Source: Bog-756 sp963776225 (GTDB lineage Bacteria > Actinomycetota > Acidimicrobiia > Acidimicrobiales > RAAP-2). From it: DNA of 64,000 nt. Below, in pieces: positions 8,131 to 19,501 of the stretch. A program made the translations under genes and the position numbers. Location: assembly GCA_963776225.1 (NCBI GenBank), contig CAVZLL010000002.1:267553-331552 (forward strand), given 5' to 3'. Below the pieces are notes generated by a model that did no database searches, was not told the DNA's origin, and saw only the letters and a list, made by a program, of their open reading frames with translations. How positions within the stretch are numbered: the stretch's first letter is position 1; the number at the start of each line of letters is the position of its first letter.

Positions 8131-8516
8131 GGGTGGAAGACCCAGGTGAGGACCGGCTCCCCCTCGGGGCCGGGGACCTCCTCGCCGTCCAGCCGCACCC
8201 GGGTCCCGCGGGAGAGCCCGTCGCCGGACAGCCGCGAGACCACACGCAGCAGCGGCTCGCCGTCGAGCTCGACGATGCCGAGCCCGTAGGGCACCGGTCC
8301 GCCGTATCCGGGGGGCGAGAGGTTGACCTCGGTGTGCAGCCATACCGTGCCGGCGCGCGGGAGGTCGAGCGGCTCCACGTCGTCGGCGCCGGTGAAGGGG
8401 CAGACCGGGGCACGCGGGAAGTGCCGCAGGCCGGTGCTCGCAGACCGGCCCCCGAGCAGGGTCACCCCCACCTCGTCCACGCGCAGGACAGCGGGGTCGA
8501 TGGGCCGCAGCGACAC
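8127..8516 (-). CDS. DUF35 OB-fold acyl-CoA-associated protein
   Basis: This 129-residue protein lies immediately upstream of the thiolase and overlaps its start by four bases. It has a short N-terminal segment with a single CPFTG (the usual CxxC...CxxC zinc ribbon is mostly missing) and then an OB-fold-like half: GTVWLHTEVNLSPPGYGGPVPYGLGIVEL, with LDGEEV and PVLTWVF at the end. It most likely assists the thiolase in binding acyl-CoA. Start is a GTG with a CATAGT -10-like hexamer six bases upstream. Confidence 0.72.
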   Translation of the reverse strand: MSLRPIDPAVLRVDEVGVTLLGGRSASTGLRHFPRAPVCPFTGADDVEPLDLPRAGTVWLHTEVNLSPPGYGGPVPYGLGIVELDGEPLLRVVSRLSGDGLSRGTRVRLDGEEVPGPEGEPVLTWVFHP

Positions 8517-8574
8517 GCGTGGACTATGCCACAGGGTCAGCGGCCGGAGCCTCGCCGGTGTCGGGTCCTCCCGG

Positions 8575-9567
8575 TCAGGCGGGGCGGAGGATCGCGGCGA
8601 TCTCCTGCAACTCCTCGGGCGTGAAGGCGAGCGAGTCGACGGTCGCCACGTTCTGCTCGAGCTGGGCGAGGCTGCTCGCTCCCACCAGGGTCGAGGTCAC
8701 CCGCGGGTCGCGCTGGGTCCAGGCCAGGGCCATCTGCGCGATGGTCTGGCCCCGGCGGGCGGCGACCTCGCCGAGCGCGCGCACCACAGAGAGGGTCCGC
8801 GGGTCGAGCTGCGCAGAGGAGAGGGTGTCCTCCCTGCTGGCCCGGGATCCGTCGGGTACCCCGCTCAGGTAGCGGTCGGTCAGAATGCCCTGCTCCAGGG
8901 GGGAGTACACGATGCACCCCGCGCCCACCTCGTCGATGGCGTCGAGCAGCCCGCGTTCGGGCCAGCGATTGAGCATCGAGTAGGCCGGCTGGTGGACGAG
9001 GAGCGGGCAGCCCAGGTCGGAGAGGAGGGATGCGGCCTCCCTGGTCTGCCTCGGCGGGTAGTTGGAGATCCCGACGTAGCGGGTCTTGCCCGAGCGGACC
9101 GCGGTGGCGAGCGCGCCCATGGTCTCCTCGAGCGGGGTCTCGGGGTCCCACCGGTGCGAATAGAAGATGTCCACGTTCTCGAGCCCGAGGCGACGGAGAC
9201 TGGCGTCCAGGCTGCCGAGCATGTACTTGCGCGAGCCCCCGTCGCCGTAGGGCCCCGGACCCATGTCGTAACCGGCCTTGGTCGAGATGACCAGCTCGTC
9301 GCGATGGGGGGCGAGGTCACCCGCCAGCACGGTACCCGCGTTCGACTCGGCCGCCCCGGGGGGCGGCCCGTAGTTGTTGGCCAGATCGAAGTGGGTGACC
9401 CCGAGATCGAAGGCCCGGAGGAGCATGGAGCGGATCTCCTCCTTGGGCCGCGCCTCTCCGAAGTTCTGCCAGAGCCCGAGCGAGATGGCCGGGAGCTTGA
9501 GGCCGCTGTGCCCGCAGCGGCGGTACACCATCCGGTCGTAGCGGGCGGGGTCGACGGTGAACGGCAT
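8575..9567 (-). CDS. aldo/keto reductase, YghZ-like
   Basis: NADPH-dependent aldo/keto reductase of 330 residues. The catalytic tetrad is readable: Asp in THFDLANNYG, Tyr in the same motif, Lys in VISTKAGYDM and His in IFYSHRWD. The C-terminal cofactor loop is TSTLVGASSLAQLEQNV. GPPPGAAE and RKYMLGSLDASL match the L-glyceraldehyde-3-phosphate reductase (YghZ/AKR14) group. The start is set at the second possible codon (ATG) because TACCGT lies six bases upstream; the first in-frame TTG would overlap that promoter. Confidence 0.88.
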   Translation of the reverse strand: MPFTVDPARYDRMVYRRCGHSGLKLPAISLGLWQNFGEARPKEEIRSMLLRAFDLGVTHFDLANNYGPPPGAAESNAGTVLAGDLAPHRDELVISTKAGYDMGPGPYGDGGSRKYMLGSLDASLRRLGLENVDIFYSHRWDPETPLEETMGALATAVRSGKTRYVGISNYPPRQTREAASLLSDLGCPLLVHQPAYSMLNRWPERGLLDAIDEVGAGCIVYSPLEQGILTDRYLSGVPDGSRASREDTLSSAQLDPRTLSVVRALGEVAARRGQTIAQMALAWTQRDPRVTSTLVGASSLAQLEQNVATVDSLAFTPEELQEIAAILRPA

Positions 9568-9573
9568 CCGCTC

Positions 9574-9579
9574 ACGGTA
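9574..9579 (-). promoter_or_regulatory. -10 element TACCGT for the aldo/keto reductase
   Basis: TANNNT hexamer six bases before the preferred ATG. It argues against the upstream TTG start, which lies on the far side of the hexamer. Confidence 0.45.
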
Positions 9580-9625
9580 ATTCAACGGCGCGCACTCCCC
9601 CGGCCCGATGGCCCCAGCCAGAGGG

Positions 9626-11572
9626 TCAGAGCGATGCGGTGGTGCCGGCGAGCAGCCGGGTCACCTTCGTGGCGTTGTTCTGGCACTCGTACACCGACAC
9701 GGGGTCGTAGAGCTCGGTATAGGTCGATGTTCCGCCGCTCACGTCACCGGTCGACGAGTACTCCGTGTACCCGGTCGGACACTGATCCTTCCCGAGGTTC
9801 GTGGATATCACCGAGAGCACGCTGGTTCGCCCGCTCGAGCCCCAGGTGAAGGTCCCGCCGGTGCCGAGCAACGGACCTGGCCCGGTTGTCGACCCGTTGA
9901 TCGCCGATGCCGGAGTACAGCTCCTGAACACCGTCGTCGACCCCTGACCGACCTCGGTGGCGCACCGGACCGAGGAGGTCGCTCTCAGACCCATGGTGAG
10001 GCTCACCGGGTTGGCCGACGGCCAGGTGCGGAGACCGAGGTTGTCGGTGTAGGACGCGGTGATCCCGGGATAGGAGCCGGGGGGAAGGGCGGTGCCCGAC
10101 GTCTGGCAGCTCGCGGTCGGCAGGGTTGCGGTGCACAGGAGCTGCTGACCGGCGGTGTAGAAGAGGACGGACCCGGTCATCCCGCTGAGCAGTCCCGATG
10201 CAGCGAGCGTGTCCGGGCTCCCGTAGTGGGAGCTGGCCGACGTCGCTCCGTCGACCGCGATCGTGTACCCGGTCAGGAACTGGGTGAAGCACCCGTCGAC
10301 GTAGCTGTTCGAGTTGGTCGCGTTGGGGCAGGTGGTGCCACTCCAGCTCGCACCGGTCACGGTCGTGCCGTGATGGTTCGCACCGGTGAGGTCGGTCCCG
10401 GTGAGGACTGCGTTGTCGAGGTTGGCGCCGGTGAGATCGGCGCCGGCGAGGTCGGCGCCGGTGAGATCGGTGTCGGCCAAGCCGGACGAGAGGTCCGTCT
10501 CGGTGAGGTTGGTGCCTCGGAGGTCGGCGGCGCTGAGGTCTGCGCTGCGGAGGGTCGCGCCGGTGAGGTCGGCGCCAGCGAGGTCGATACCGCTGAGATC
10601 TTGGCCATCGAGGTTCGCGCCGGGCCCGATCAGGAACTCGTCGACGATGACCCACCCGGTGGGGAGGACAGCGGGTGTCCCGGTGACGCCACCGGAATAC
10701 AGACCGGTCAGGTTTGTGCCGGTGAAGTTGGCCCCCGTGACCGTGGTGCCGATGAGCGAGGAACCGCCGAGGTCGGCGCCGGTGAGGTCGGCGTCGGTGA
10801 GGTTGTCGCTGCCGAGGTAGGCACCGGTGAGGTCGGCGCCGGTGAGGTCGGCCCCGGTGAGGTCGGCGTTGTTGAGTTGGGCGTAGGCGAGGTCGGCACC
10901 GGAGAGATCGACACCGGAGAGATCGGGGTGACCCGCGGGCACGGCATGCGGTCCGATCAGATAGCCGTCCGTCAAGCGCCAGCGGGTGGGGAGGGCCGAG
11001 GGTGTCCCGATGATTCCCTGTGAGTAGACATAGACGAGCGTCGCGCCGGTGAGGTCGGTGTGGGTGAGATTGGTTCCGACGAGGCCCGCACCGGCCAGGT
11101 CGGCGTCGGTCAGGTTCCCGTTGGCGAGATTGGCATCGGTGAGGTTCGCGCCGGGTCCTATGAGATAGGTGTGCCTGAGGAGCCAGTGGGTCGGGAGGGC
11201 CGACGGTTTCCCGATGATCCCGCCGGAGGACACGCCCCGGAGGGTGGCGCCGGTCAGGTTGACGCCGGTCAGGGTGGTTCCGGAGAAGATGGCCCTGACG
11301 AGGTCGGTGGTCGACAGATCGGCATTGGCCAGGTCGGCACCGGTGAAGTCGGCGCCGGACAGATTGCAACCGCTCCAGTCGACGCCGGGGGTGGGAGCCG
11401 GAGTGACCACCCCGCTGCTCACGACCGGGCAACTGACCGTCGCGGACGCCGGTGGTGCCGAGAGCGTGACGAGCGACGCACTGGCGACGACCGGCAAGAG
11501 GGCGGCGATCGAAACGATCATCCTCACCGCCGCCGAGGCGGGTCCTGCGGTCTCATCCCGGCGAATCCTCAT
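9626..11572 (-). CDS. secreted pentapeptide-repeat protein with C-terminal Ig-like region
   Basis: A 648-residue exported protein. The ATG follows GGAGGAGGGGCA, a strong ribosome-binding site, and opens a signal peptide (basic start, hydrophobic IVSIAALLPVVASASLV, cleavage near PASA). Residues about 50-390 are A(D/N)LxxADL pentapeptide repeats in four blocks. The blocks are split by three copies of a spacer of the form GxxGxPxxLPTxWxLxxxYLIGPxA. The C-terminal third has a Cys-bearing Thr/Ser-rich Ig-like stretch. Right-handed beta-helix folding is expected from the repeats. The role outside the cell is unknown. Confidence 0.86.
   Translation of the reverse strand: MRIRRDETAGPASAAVRMIVSIAALLPVVASASLVTLSAPPASATVSCPVVSSGVVTPAPTPGVDWSGCNLSGADFTGADLANADLSTTDLVRAIFSGTTLTGVNLTGATLRGVSSGGIIGKPSALPTHWLLRHTYLIGPGANLTDANLANGNLTDADLAGAGLVGTNLTHTDLTGATLVYVYSQGIIGTPSALPTRWRLTDGYLIGPHAVPAGHPDLSGVDLSGADLAYAQLNNADLTGADLTGADLTGAYLGSDNLTDADLTGADLGGSSLIGTTVTGANFTGTNLTGLYSGGVTGTPAVLPTGWVIVDEFLIGPGANLDGQDLSGIDLAGADLTGATLRSADLSAADLRGTNLTETDLSSGLADTDLTGADLAGADLTGANLDNAVLTGTDLTGANHHGTTVTGASWSGTTCPNATNSNSYVDGCFTQFLTGYTIAVDGATSASSHYGSPDTLAASGLLSGMTGSVLFYTAGQQLLCTATLPTASCQTSGTALPPGSYPGITASYTDNLGLRTWPSANPVSLTMGLRATSSVRCATEVGQGSTTVFRSCTPASAINGSTTGPGPLLGTGGTFTWGSSGRTSVLSVISTNLGKDQCPTGYTEYSSTGDVSGGTSTYTELYDPVSVYECQNNATKVTRLLAGTTASL
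10384..11390 (-). repeat. degenerate 15-bp repeat tract encoding pentapeptide repeats
   Basis: The DNA is built from imperfect 15-base units of the type GAGGTCGGCGCCGGT, read on the opposite strand as A-D-L-T-G codons. It is interrupted by three longer spacer segments near 10.63, 10.96 and 11.16 kb. The repeats explain long open antisense frames here; these are not genes. Confidence 0.8.
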
Positions 11573-11721
11573 TGCCCCTCCTCCGCCACGCCCGCTCGCC
11601 CTGCCGAGCGGATCGCCGTTACCTCTAGCACATCCACCTGAGCCTCGCTCAGGATCATCACTCAGCGTGTTGCTCGGGCACATCCGTCAGAGCCGCGCTC
11701 CGGTGACCGCCGGACCAGTCG

Positions 11722-11794
11722 AGCCTGGGAGGAGAATCGAACTCCTGACCTACGCATTACGAGTGCGTTGCTCTACCGACTGAGCTACCCAGGC
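11722..11794 (-). tRNA. tRNA-Thr (anticodon CGT)
   Basis: A full cloverleaf can be folded on the minus strand: acceptor GCCTGGG/CCCAGGC, D arm GCTC...GAGC, anticodon stem ACGCA/TGCGT around loop CTCGTAA, and T arm AGGAG TTCGATT CTCCT with discriminator T. The anticodon is CGT, reading ACG threonine codons. No CCA is encoded. Confidence 0.95.
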
Positions 11795-11884
11795 GAAGTC
11801 ACCACGCTATCCGACCCGGGCAAGGCCTCTCCGACGACGGGGACCACTGCGCGCGTCGGGTCACTCACGCGATGTCGTTCCGGG

Positions 11885-13045
11885 TCAGTCGAGCATGCCC
11901 GAGAGCTCGACCATGAGCGCTTCGAGCAGGAGGCCTTCGTTTGCGTTGCGTCCGAGGGCCGCCGACGCCCTGGCGACCGCCTCGACCTGGCGCGTCGCGC
12001 GTCGGCGTGCGGCCCCGTCCCCCGCCGATCGCGGCGCGCCGTTCCCACCGACTGCCGCGACCATCCGGTCCCGGTACGCGCCCGAGAGGGAGGCCAGGCC
12101 CATTCGGAGGTCGTCGGTCCGCGAGCGCCGCTCCTCCCGTTTGTGGCGGTCGTCGATCTGCCTGCGTCCGGGGATCCCGCGTGCTCCGACCGCCTCCGCC
12201 TGCTCTTCGAGCGCGGCCAGCTCACGCGTGTGCCGCTCCCGCAGGGGTGCCAGGGCCCCCTCGGCGAGCGAGAGCAGCTCGTCGGCGGCCGTGGCGGCGG
12301 CTGCGCCGGTCCCGTCGAGCCGGGACGGCACCGACTGCCACAGTCGCTGCCGCTCGCCGAAGCCGGGATCGTGTACGAGCAGACGTGCCCGGTCGAGGTT
12401 CCCCCCAGAGGCGGCCGACACCGAACGGGCCGTCTCCTGGTCGACGCCGCGGGCGACCAGCCACTCCTCGACGACCGCCGGCGCCACCGCCACGAAGGGG
12501 ACCTGCACGCACCGGCTCATGATCGTCGAAAGGCCCGGGGGGAGATCGTCGGCCAGGAGGACGAACACCGTCGGCGCAGGCGGCTCCTCGATCGTCTTGA
12601 GCAGCGCGGGCGACGAGTTGACCGCGAGATGGACGTCCGGGACGAGCAGCACCTGGCGTGCCGACTCGAGCGGGTGGCGCTGGGCGCGGGCGGTGATGGC
12701 GCGGGCGTCGTCGACCTCCAGCGCGGCGCCGGTCCGTTCCACGACCACCAGGTCGGGATGGGTGCCTGCGAGCGCACGACGGCAGACGTTGCAGACGCCG
12801 CATCCGCCGCGGGGGCAGAGCAGGGCGGCCGCGAAGCCGCTGGCCGCCACTCGCTTCCCCGAACCCGGCGGACCGTGGAGGAGGTAGGCGTGGACCGGCC
12901 GGCGCGCGCCGGCGACCAGCTGGGCGACCGCCCGCTCCTGGCCGACCACCTCCTCGAAGAGCCGGGGCACCGGCGGTCGCCCCTCCGTGCCGGTGCCGGG
13001 GTCGGGGTCCGGGTCCGCGATCACCGGGTCCCGCTCACGGCGCAT
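11885..13045 (-). CDS. holB: DNA polymerase III delta-prime subunit
   Basis: This 386-residue AAA+ clamp-loader subunit has VVGQERAVAQL, a P-loop-like HGPPGSGKRVAA in which the final Thr/Ser is Arg, and a zinc-binding CPRGGCGVCNVCRR. The family's SRC motif follows in IMSRCVQVPF. A poor nucleotide site is normal for delta-prime. The ATG overlaps the tmk stop by 11 bases. The tmk-holB order is conserved in many bacteria. The C-terminal third is Arg/Glu-rich and diverged. Confidence 0.9.
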   Translation of the reverse strand: MRRERDPVIADPDPDPGTGTEGRPPVPRLFEEVVGQERAVAQLVAGARRPVHAYLLHGPPGSGKRVAASGFAAALLCPRGGCGVCNVCRRALAGTHPDLVVVERTGAALEVDDARAITARAQRHPLESARQVLLVPDVHLAVNSSPALLKTIEEPPAPTVFVLLADDLPPGLSTIMSRCVQVPFVAVAPAVVEEWLVARGVDQETARSVSAASGGNLDRARLLVHDPGFGERQRLWQSVPSRLDGTGAAAATAADELLSLAEGALAPLRERHTRELAALEEQAEAVGARGIPGRRQIDDRHKREERRSRTDDLRMGLASLSGAYRDRMVAAVGGNGAPRSAGDGAARRRATRQVEAVARASAALGRNANEGLLLEALMVELSGMLD

Positions 13046-13652
13046 CGCCCGCGGAGATCACCTCGACCGCCTTGTGGATGGTCCCGGCGACCACCTCGAC
13101 CGGGTCGGTGGCGTCGACCACCAACCAGGGTCCGGTCCCCTCGGCGGCGAGGGTCGTGAACCCGTCGGCCACCCGCTGGAGGAAGGCAACGCCCTCGGAC
13201 TCGAACCGGTCGGCCCGGGATTCCGCCAGGCGCGCCATGGCCGTGGCCACCGGGAGGTCGAGCAGCACGGTCAGGTCGGGCCGGAGCCCGCCGGTGGCCC
13301 ACTCCATCAGGCGGTCGAGCCCGTCGCGGTCGAGACCACGGCCGAATCCCTGATAGGCGAGGGTGGAGGCGACGTAGCGGTCGGTCACCACCCAGCGCCC
13401 GGCACTCAGCGCGGGCGAGACGACCTCTGCCACGTGCTGGGCGCGGTCGGCCGCCATGAGGAGCGCTTCGGCGCGCGGGTCGACCGGACCGCGGTCTGCG
13501 TCGAGGATGAGGGGACGGAGCGAGGCCCCGAGGGACGTGGCGCCCGGCTCGAAGGTGCAGACCGCCCCGAGCCGTTCGGCGAGCAAGCGGACCTGGGTGC
13601 TCTTGCCACTGCCGTCGATCCCCTCGAGCGCGATGAGCCGACCCCGGGCCAC
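13035..13652 (-). CDS. tmk: thymidylate kinase
   Basis: dTMP kinase of 205 residues, making dTDP for DNA synthesis. It shows the P-loop LEGIDGSGKSTQ (about 9-20), the dTMP-binding FEPGAT, the DRYVASTLAYQG motif and the lid-region SRADRFE. The GTG start is 3 bases after the topA stop. It sits between topA and holB and is probably cotranscribed with both. Confidence 0.95.
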   Translation of the reverse strand: MARGRLIALEGIDGSGKSTQVRLLAERLGAVCTFEPGATSLGASLRPLILDADRGPVDPRAEALLMAADRAQHVAEVVSPALSAGRWVVTDRYVASTLAYQGFGRGLDRDGLDRLMEWATGGLRPDLTVLLDLPVATAMARLAESRADRFESEGVAFLQRVADGFTTLAAEGTGPWLVVDATDPVEVVAGTIHKAVEVISAGDAP

Positions 13653-13654
13653 GG

Positions 13655-16600
13655 TCAGGCGTCGCGGCTGGCGCGCTCCGCCGCCTTCGCCGGTGCATTC
13701 TTCTTGGTCGCTGCCCTGGCGGCGGTCGCCTTCTTGGCGGCAGGGGCCTTCTTGGTGGCCGCAGTCTTCTTCGCCGCCGCAGTCTTCTTCGCCGCCACAG
13801 TCTTCTTCGCCGACGTCTTCTTGGCCGACGTCTTCTTGGTGCCCGCAGCCTTCTTGACCGATGGTGCCTTCTTCTTCGGAGTGCGGGACGACGGTCCCGC
13901 GGCGCGGCGCTCGGCCAGAAGGTCCGCCGCCCGCTCCACGGTCAGCTCGTCGACGTCGTCACCGCGGCGGAGGGACGCGTTGGTGGTCCCGTCGGTCACG
14001 TACGGCCCGAAGCGCCCGTCCTTGACCACCATCGCCAGTCCGGTGTCGGGATCGGGCCCGAGCTCGCGCAGCGGGCCGCGGGCGTTGCGTCCACGCGTCT
14101 TCGGTTGGGCGAACAGGGCCAGGGCCTGGTCGACCGTGGTGGTCAGCAGCTGGTCCTCGCTCGGCAGGCTGCGGGTGTCGGTCCCCCTCTTCAGGTAGGG
14201 GCCGAACCGTCCGTTGTGGGCGACGATCTCCTCGCCGTTCTGCGGGTCGGTCCCGACCACCCGCGGGATGCGGAGCAGTTGGAGGGCCTCCTCGAACGTG
14301 AGGGTGTCGGGCGACATCGAGGCGAACAGCGACGAGGTGCGCGGCTTCGGTCCGCCGTCGGTCAGCTCTCCGAGCTGGACGTAGGGGCCGAACCGTCCGG
14401 CCTTGACCTGGATCGCGAGACCGGTCTCGGGATCGGTGCCGAGGACCCGGTCCGAGGAGGGCGCGGCGAGGAGGGCCTCCGCCTTCTCCGGGGTGAGCTC
14501 GTCGGGGGCCAGATCCTCGGGGATCGAGACCCGGTCCTCGCCCCGCTGGAGGTAGGGGCCGTACCGTCCGACCCGGGCGACGATCTCCTCGCCGCCGGCT
14601 CCGGTCCCGATGGGGATCGAGTTGATCTCACGGGCATCGATCTCACCGAGGTAGGTGGCCACCTCGCGCTTGAGACCGAGCGAACCGGTCACGCCCGCCT
14701 GGGCGCGGTCGTGGCCGTTGGTCTCGTTGCCCGCGCTCGTGCGATCCGCCCCCGCGCCGTCGGGACCCGCCGATCCGAAGTAGAACCGGGTCAGCCAGGG
14801 GAGCGACTCCTCCTTGGCCTCGGCGATCGCATCGAGGTCGTCCTCCATGGAGGCGGTGAAGCCGTAGTCGACGAGGTACGCGAAGTACCGCTCGAGCAGA
14901 CCGGTCACGGCGAAGGCGGTGAACGAGGGCACCAGCGCGGTGCCCTTCTTCCACACATAGCCGCGGTCGAGGATGGTGCCGATCACGCTCGCATAGGTGG
15001 AGGGCCGGCCGACCCCGAGGTCCTCCATCGCCTTGACCAGGGAGGCCTCCGTGTACCGGGCGGGCGGCTGTGTGGCGTGGCTACCGGGTTCGAGGTCGGA
15101 GACCGAGGCCGGATCCCCCTCGAGCATCGGGGGGAGGTGCACCTCGCGGTCGGCCAGCTCGGCCTCGGGATCGTCCTCCCCCTCGACGTACGCCCGGAGG
15201 AAGCCGGGGAACTCGATGACCTTGCCGGCTGCAGAGAACTCGACCTGGTGTGCGGCACCCTCACCGGTCGAGTTGCCCGAGAGGCGGACCTGCGCGCTGG
15301 TTCCGGTCGCGTCGGCCATCTGGGAGGCGACGGTGCGCTTCCAGATGAGATCGTAGAGACGGAATTCGTCCCCCGAGAGCGACCGGGCCGCCTCGTCGGG
15401 AGTGCGGAAGGTCTCGCCGGCCGGGCGGACCGCCTCGTGGGCCTCCTGGGCGTTCTTGACCTTTCGCTCGTAGCGGCGGGGTTGGGCCGGAACGTAGTCG
15501 GGACCGTAGAGGGAGGCGGCCTGGGCGCGGGCGGCGGTGAGCGCCTCGGCCGAGAGGGTGGTCGAGTCGGTCCGCATGTAGGTGATCCAGCCCTGCTCGT
15601 AGAGCCGTTGGGCGACCTGCATGGCCCGCTTGGAGCTGAACCGCAGCTTGCGGCCGGCCTCCTGCTGGAGGGTGGAGGTCATGAACGGCGGGGCCGGCGA
15701 GCGGCGGAACGGCTTGTGGGTCATCGATCGCACGGTGAACGGCACACGCTCGAGACCGGCGGCGAGGGCCCGGGCACCGGGCTCGTCGAGCACCACCACG
15801 CTCCCCGCCGAGGTCAGGGCGCCCGACTGGTCGAAGTCCCTGCCCGAGGCGAGCGGGGTCCCGTCGACGGCCACCAGGGAGGCGCCGAAGGAGGCCGGCG
15901 TCCCTTCCGGTGCGGCGGCGGCCGACGGGCCCTCGGCGGTGAAGGTGGCGTCGATGCCCCACCAGCCGGCCGAGCGGAAGCCCATGCGCTCGCGCTCCCT
16001 GACCACCACCATCCGGGTGGCGACGCTCTGCACCCGACCGGCCGACAGGCGCGGCATGATCTTCTTCCAGAGCACCGGGGAGACCTCGTAGCCGTAGAGG
16101 CGGTCGAGGATCCGGCGGGTCTCCTGGGCGTCGACCAGCTTGTTGTTGACCGTGCGCCACTCCTGCACCGCCCGCTCGATGGCCGGCCGGGTGATCTCGT
16201 GGAAGACCATCCGTTTGACCGGGATGCTCGGGGAGAGCACCTCCGAGAGCACCTGGAGGAGGTGCCAGGCGATGGACTCGCCCTCCCGGTCCTCGTCCGA
16301 GGCCAGGTAGACCTCGCTCGCCCGCCGGGCCAGCTTCCGCAACTTGGCCACCTGGGCCTTCTTGTCCGCGGGGATCACGTAGAGCGGCTTGAAGCCGTTG
16401 TCCACGTCCACGCCGAGACGCGACCAGGGCTCGCCCTTGAACGCAGCGGGCACCTCGGCCGCGCTCTGGGGGAGGTCCCGGATGTGGCCGATGGAGGACT
16501 CGACCACGTAGCCCGGGCCGAGCAGGCCGGCGATGGTCTTGGCCTTGGCCGGCGACTCGACGATGACCAGGGGCTTGCCCCCCTGCGGCGCGTCGGCTCC

Positions 16601-16669
16601 ATCGGCACCGTCGCCGGTGTCGAGGTCGTCGTCCGGAGAGGCCTCGGTGAGGTCGGTGGCAGGGGGCAT
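13655..16669 (-). CDS. topA: DNA topoisomerase I with long Lys/Ala-rich tail
   Basis: Type IA topoisomerase of about 1004 residues, relaxing negative supercoils. It has an N-terminal Toprim domain (VIVESPAKAKTIAGLLG; acidic DEDREGESIAWHL), the catalytic Tyr in GWITYMRTDSTTL, and four C-terminal repeats containing GR(Y/F)GPY. The last 70 residues are a histone H1-like run of KKTAAAKK units, as in mycobacterial TopA, which promotes DNA binding. The ATG was preferred over a TTG 42 bases upstream because that TTG begins TTGACA, a possible -35 hexamer. The true start is uncertain. Confidence 0.94.
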   Translation of the reverse strand: MPPATDLTEASPDDDLDTGDGADGADAPQGGKPLVIVESPAKAKTIAGLLGPGYVVESSIGHIRDLPQSAAEVPAAFKGEPWSRLGVDVDNGFKPLYVIPADKKAQVAKLRKLARRASEVYLASDEDREGESIAWHLLQVLSEVLSPSIPVKRMVFHEITRPAIERAVQEWRTVNNKLVDAQETRRILDRLYGYEVSPVLWKKIMPRLSAGRVQSVATRMVVVRERERMGFRSAGWWGIDATFTAEGPSAAAAPEGTPASFGASLVAVDGTPLASGRDFDQSGALTSAGSVVVLDEPGARALAAGLERVPFTVRSMTHKPFRRSPAPPFMTSTLQQEAGRKLRFSSKRAMQVAQRLYEQGWITYMRTDSTTLSAEALTAARAQAASLYGPDYVPAQPRRYERKVKNAQEAHEAVRPAGETFRTPDEAARSLSGDEFRLYDLIWKRTVASQMADATGTSAQVRLSGNSTGEGAAHQVEFSAAGKVIEFPGFLRAYVEGEDDPEAELADREVHLPPMLEGDPASVSDLEPGSHATQPPARYTEASLVKAMEDLGVGRPSTYASVIGTILDRGYVWKKGTALVPSFTAFAVTGLLERYFAYLVDYGFTASMEDDLDAIAEAKEESLPWLTRFYFGSAGPDGAGADRTSAGNETNGHDRAQAGVTGSLGLKREVATYLGEIDAREINSIPIGTGAGGEEIVARVGRYGPYLQRGEDRVSIPEDLAPDELTPEKAEALLAAPSSDRVLGTDPETGLAIQVKAGRFGPYVQLGELTDGGPKPRTSSLFASMSPDTLTFEEALQLLRIPRVVGTDPQNGEEIVAHNGRFGPYLKRGTDTRSLPSEDQLLTTTVDQALALFAQPKTRGRNARGPLRELGPDPDTGLAMVVKDGRFGPYVTDGTTNASLRRGDDVDELTVERAADLLAERRAAGPSSRTPKKKAPSVKKAAGTKKTSAKKTSAKKTVAAKKTAAAKKTAATKKAPAAKKATAARAATKKNAPAKAAERASRDA
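13690..13880 (-). repeat. Lys/Ala codon microrepeat in topA tail
   Basis: Imperfect short units of the type GCCGCCAAGAAGACT (minus strand) encode the A-A-K-K-T tail of topoisomerase I. The tract is compositionally distinct from the rest of topA and is prone to slippage. Confidence 0.75.
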
Positions 16670-16755
16670 GGCTGTGGGCACAGGGTGAACGGTGGGATGC
16701 GGCCTTGTCAACCCGCCCGCGGCCTGCCGGGGGCGCTCAGGAGCGGTGAGCTGGG

Positions 16756-16772
16756 GGTTCGTGACCCGAACC
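16756..16772 (-). terminator. hairpin after hppA
   Basis: GGTTCG and CGAACC pair across a five-base loop, shortly after the stop of the pyrophosphatase gene. No T-run follows, as is common in GC-rich actinobacteria. Confidence 0.4.
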
Positions 16773-16799
16773 GCCGGGCGCCCGCGGGCCCTCCTACGG

Positions 16800-19127
<2,328 letters not shown>

Positions 19128-19501
19128 CGGAACGGCTCCCTTCGGTGTGCTGCGTGGTCGTGGGGTGCGTGGTCGGGTACTGCTTAATTGTGACTGGTAC
19201 CTGAGGCCGTGTGGTCTGGCCCGGTGATCTCGTTGTGCTGGGTGATCCTGTGCGCGCCCGGATTCCCCGGCCGCGATCGAACGCGAGCCACGCGAAGGAG
19301 CGGGTCCCCGTGCGACGCGACGGCCGTCCGGCCGAACCCGCGCGGCGAACACCAGGTCACGCCGTTGCGGGCAGCGGGCCCAGAAGATACCGACAATTCG
19401 AGGTCAGGTGCAAGGAAGCAGGCCGGAGGCGACGGGGCGGAGGCGCCGGGCCCCGGAGGAGCGGGGGACCGTGACCGCCCCCTCGGCCGAAAAGGTCCCG
19501 A
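19128..19501. other. 374-bp intergenic region upstream of hppA
   Basis: No convincing gene is seen on either strand. The hppA ribosome-binding site lies at its left end. An AT-richer patch (CAATTAAG on the minus strand, about 19183-19200) is the best candidate for the hppA promoter, but no clear TANNNT/-35 pair could be assigned. The rest is featureless GC-rich sequence. Confidence 0.4.

Noticed and set aside
9608..11023. Plus-strand frame with VGAGEVGAGEI repeats
   Set aside because: The repeats are the reverse reading of pentapeptide codons in the minus-strand gene; no signal peptide or start site fits.
16706..16711. TTG start for topA
   Set aside because: The TTG is the first part of TTGACA, a perfect -35-like hexamer, and the extra residues have no homology; the ATG downstream is preferred.
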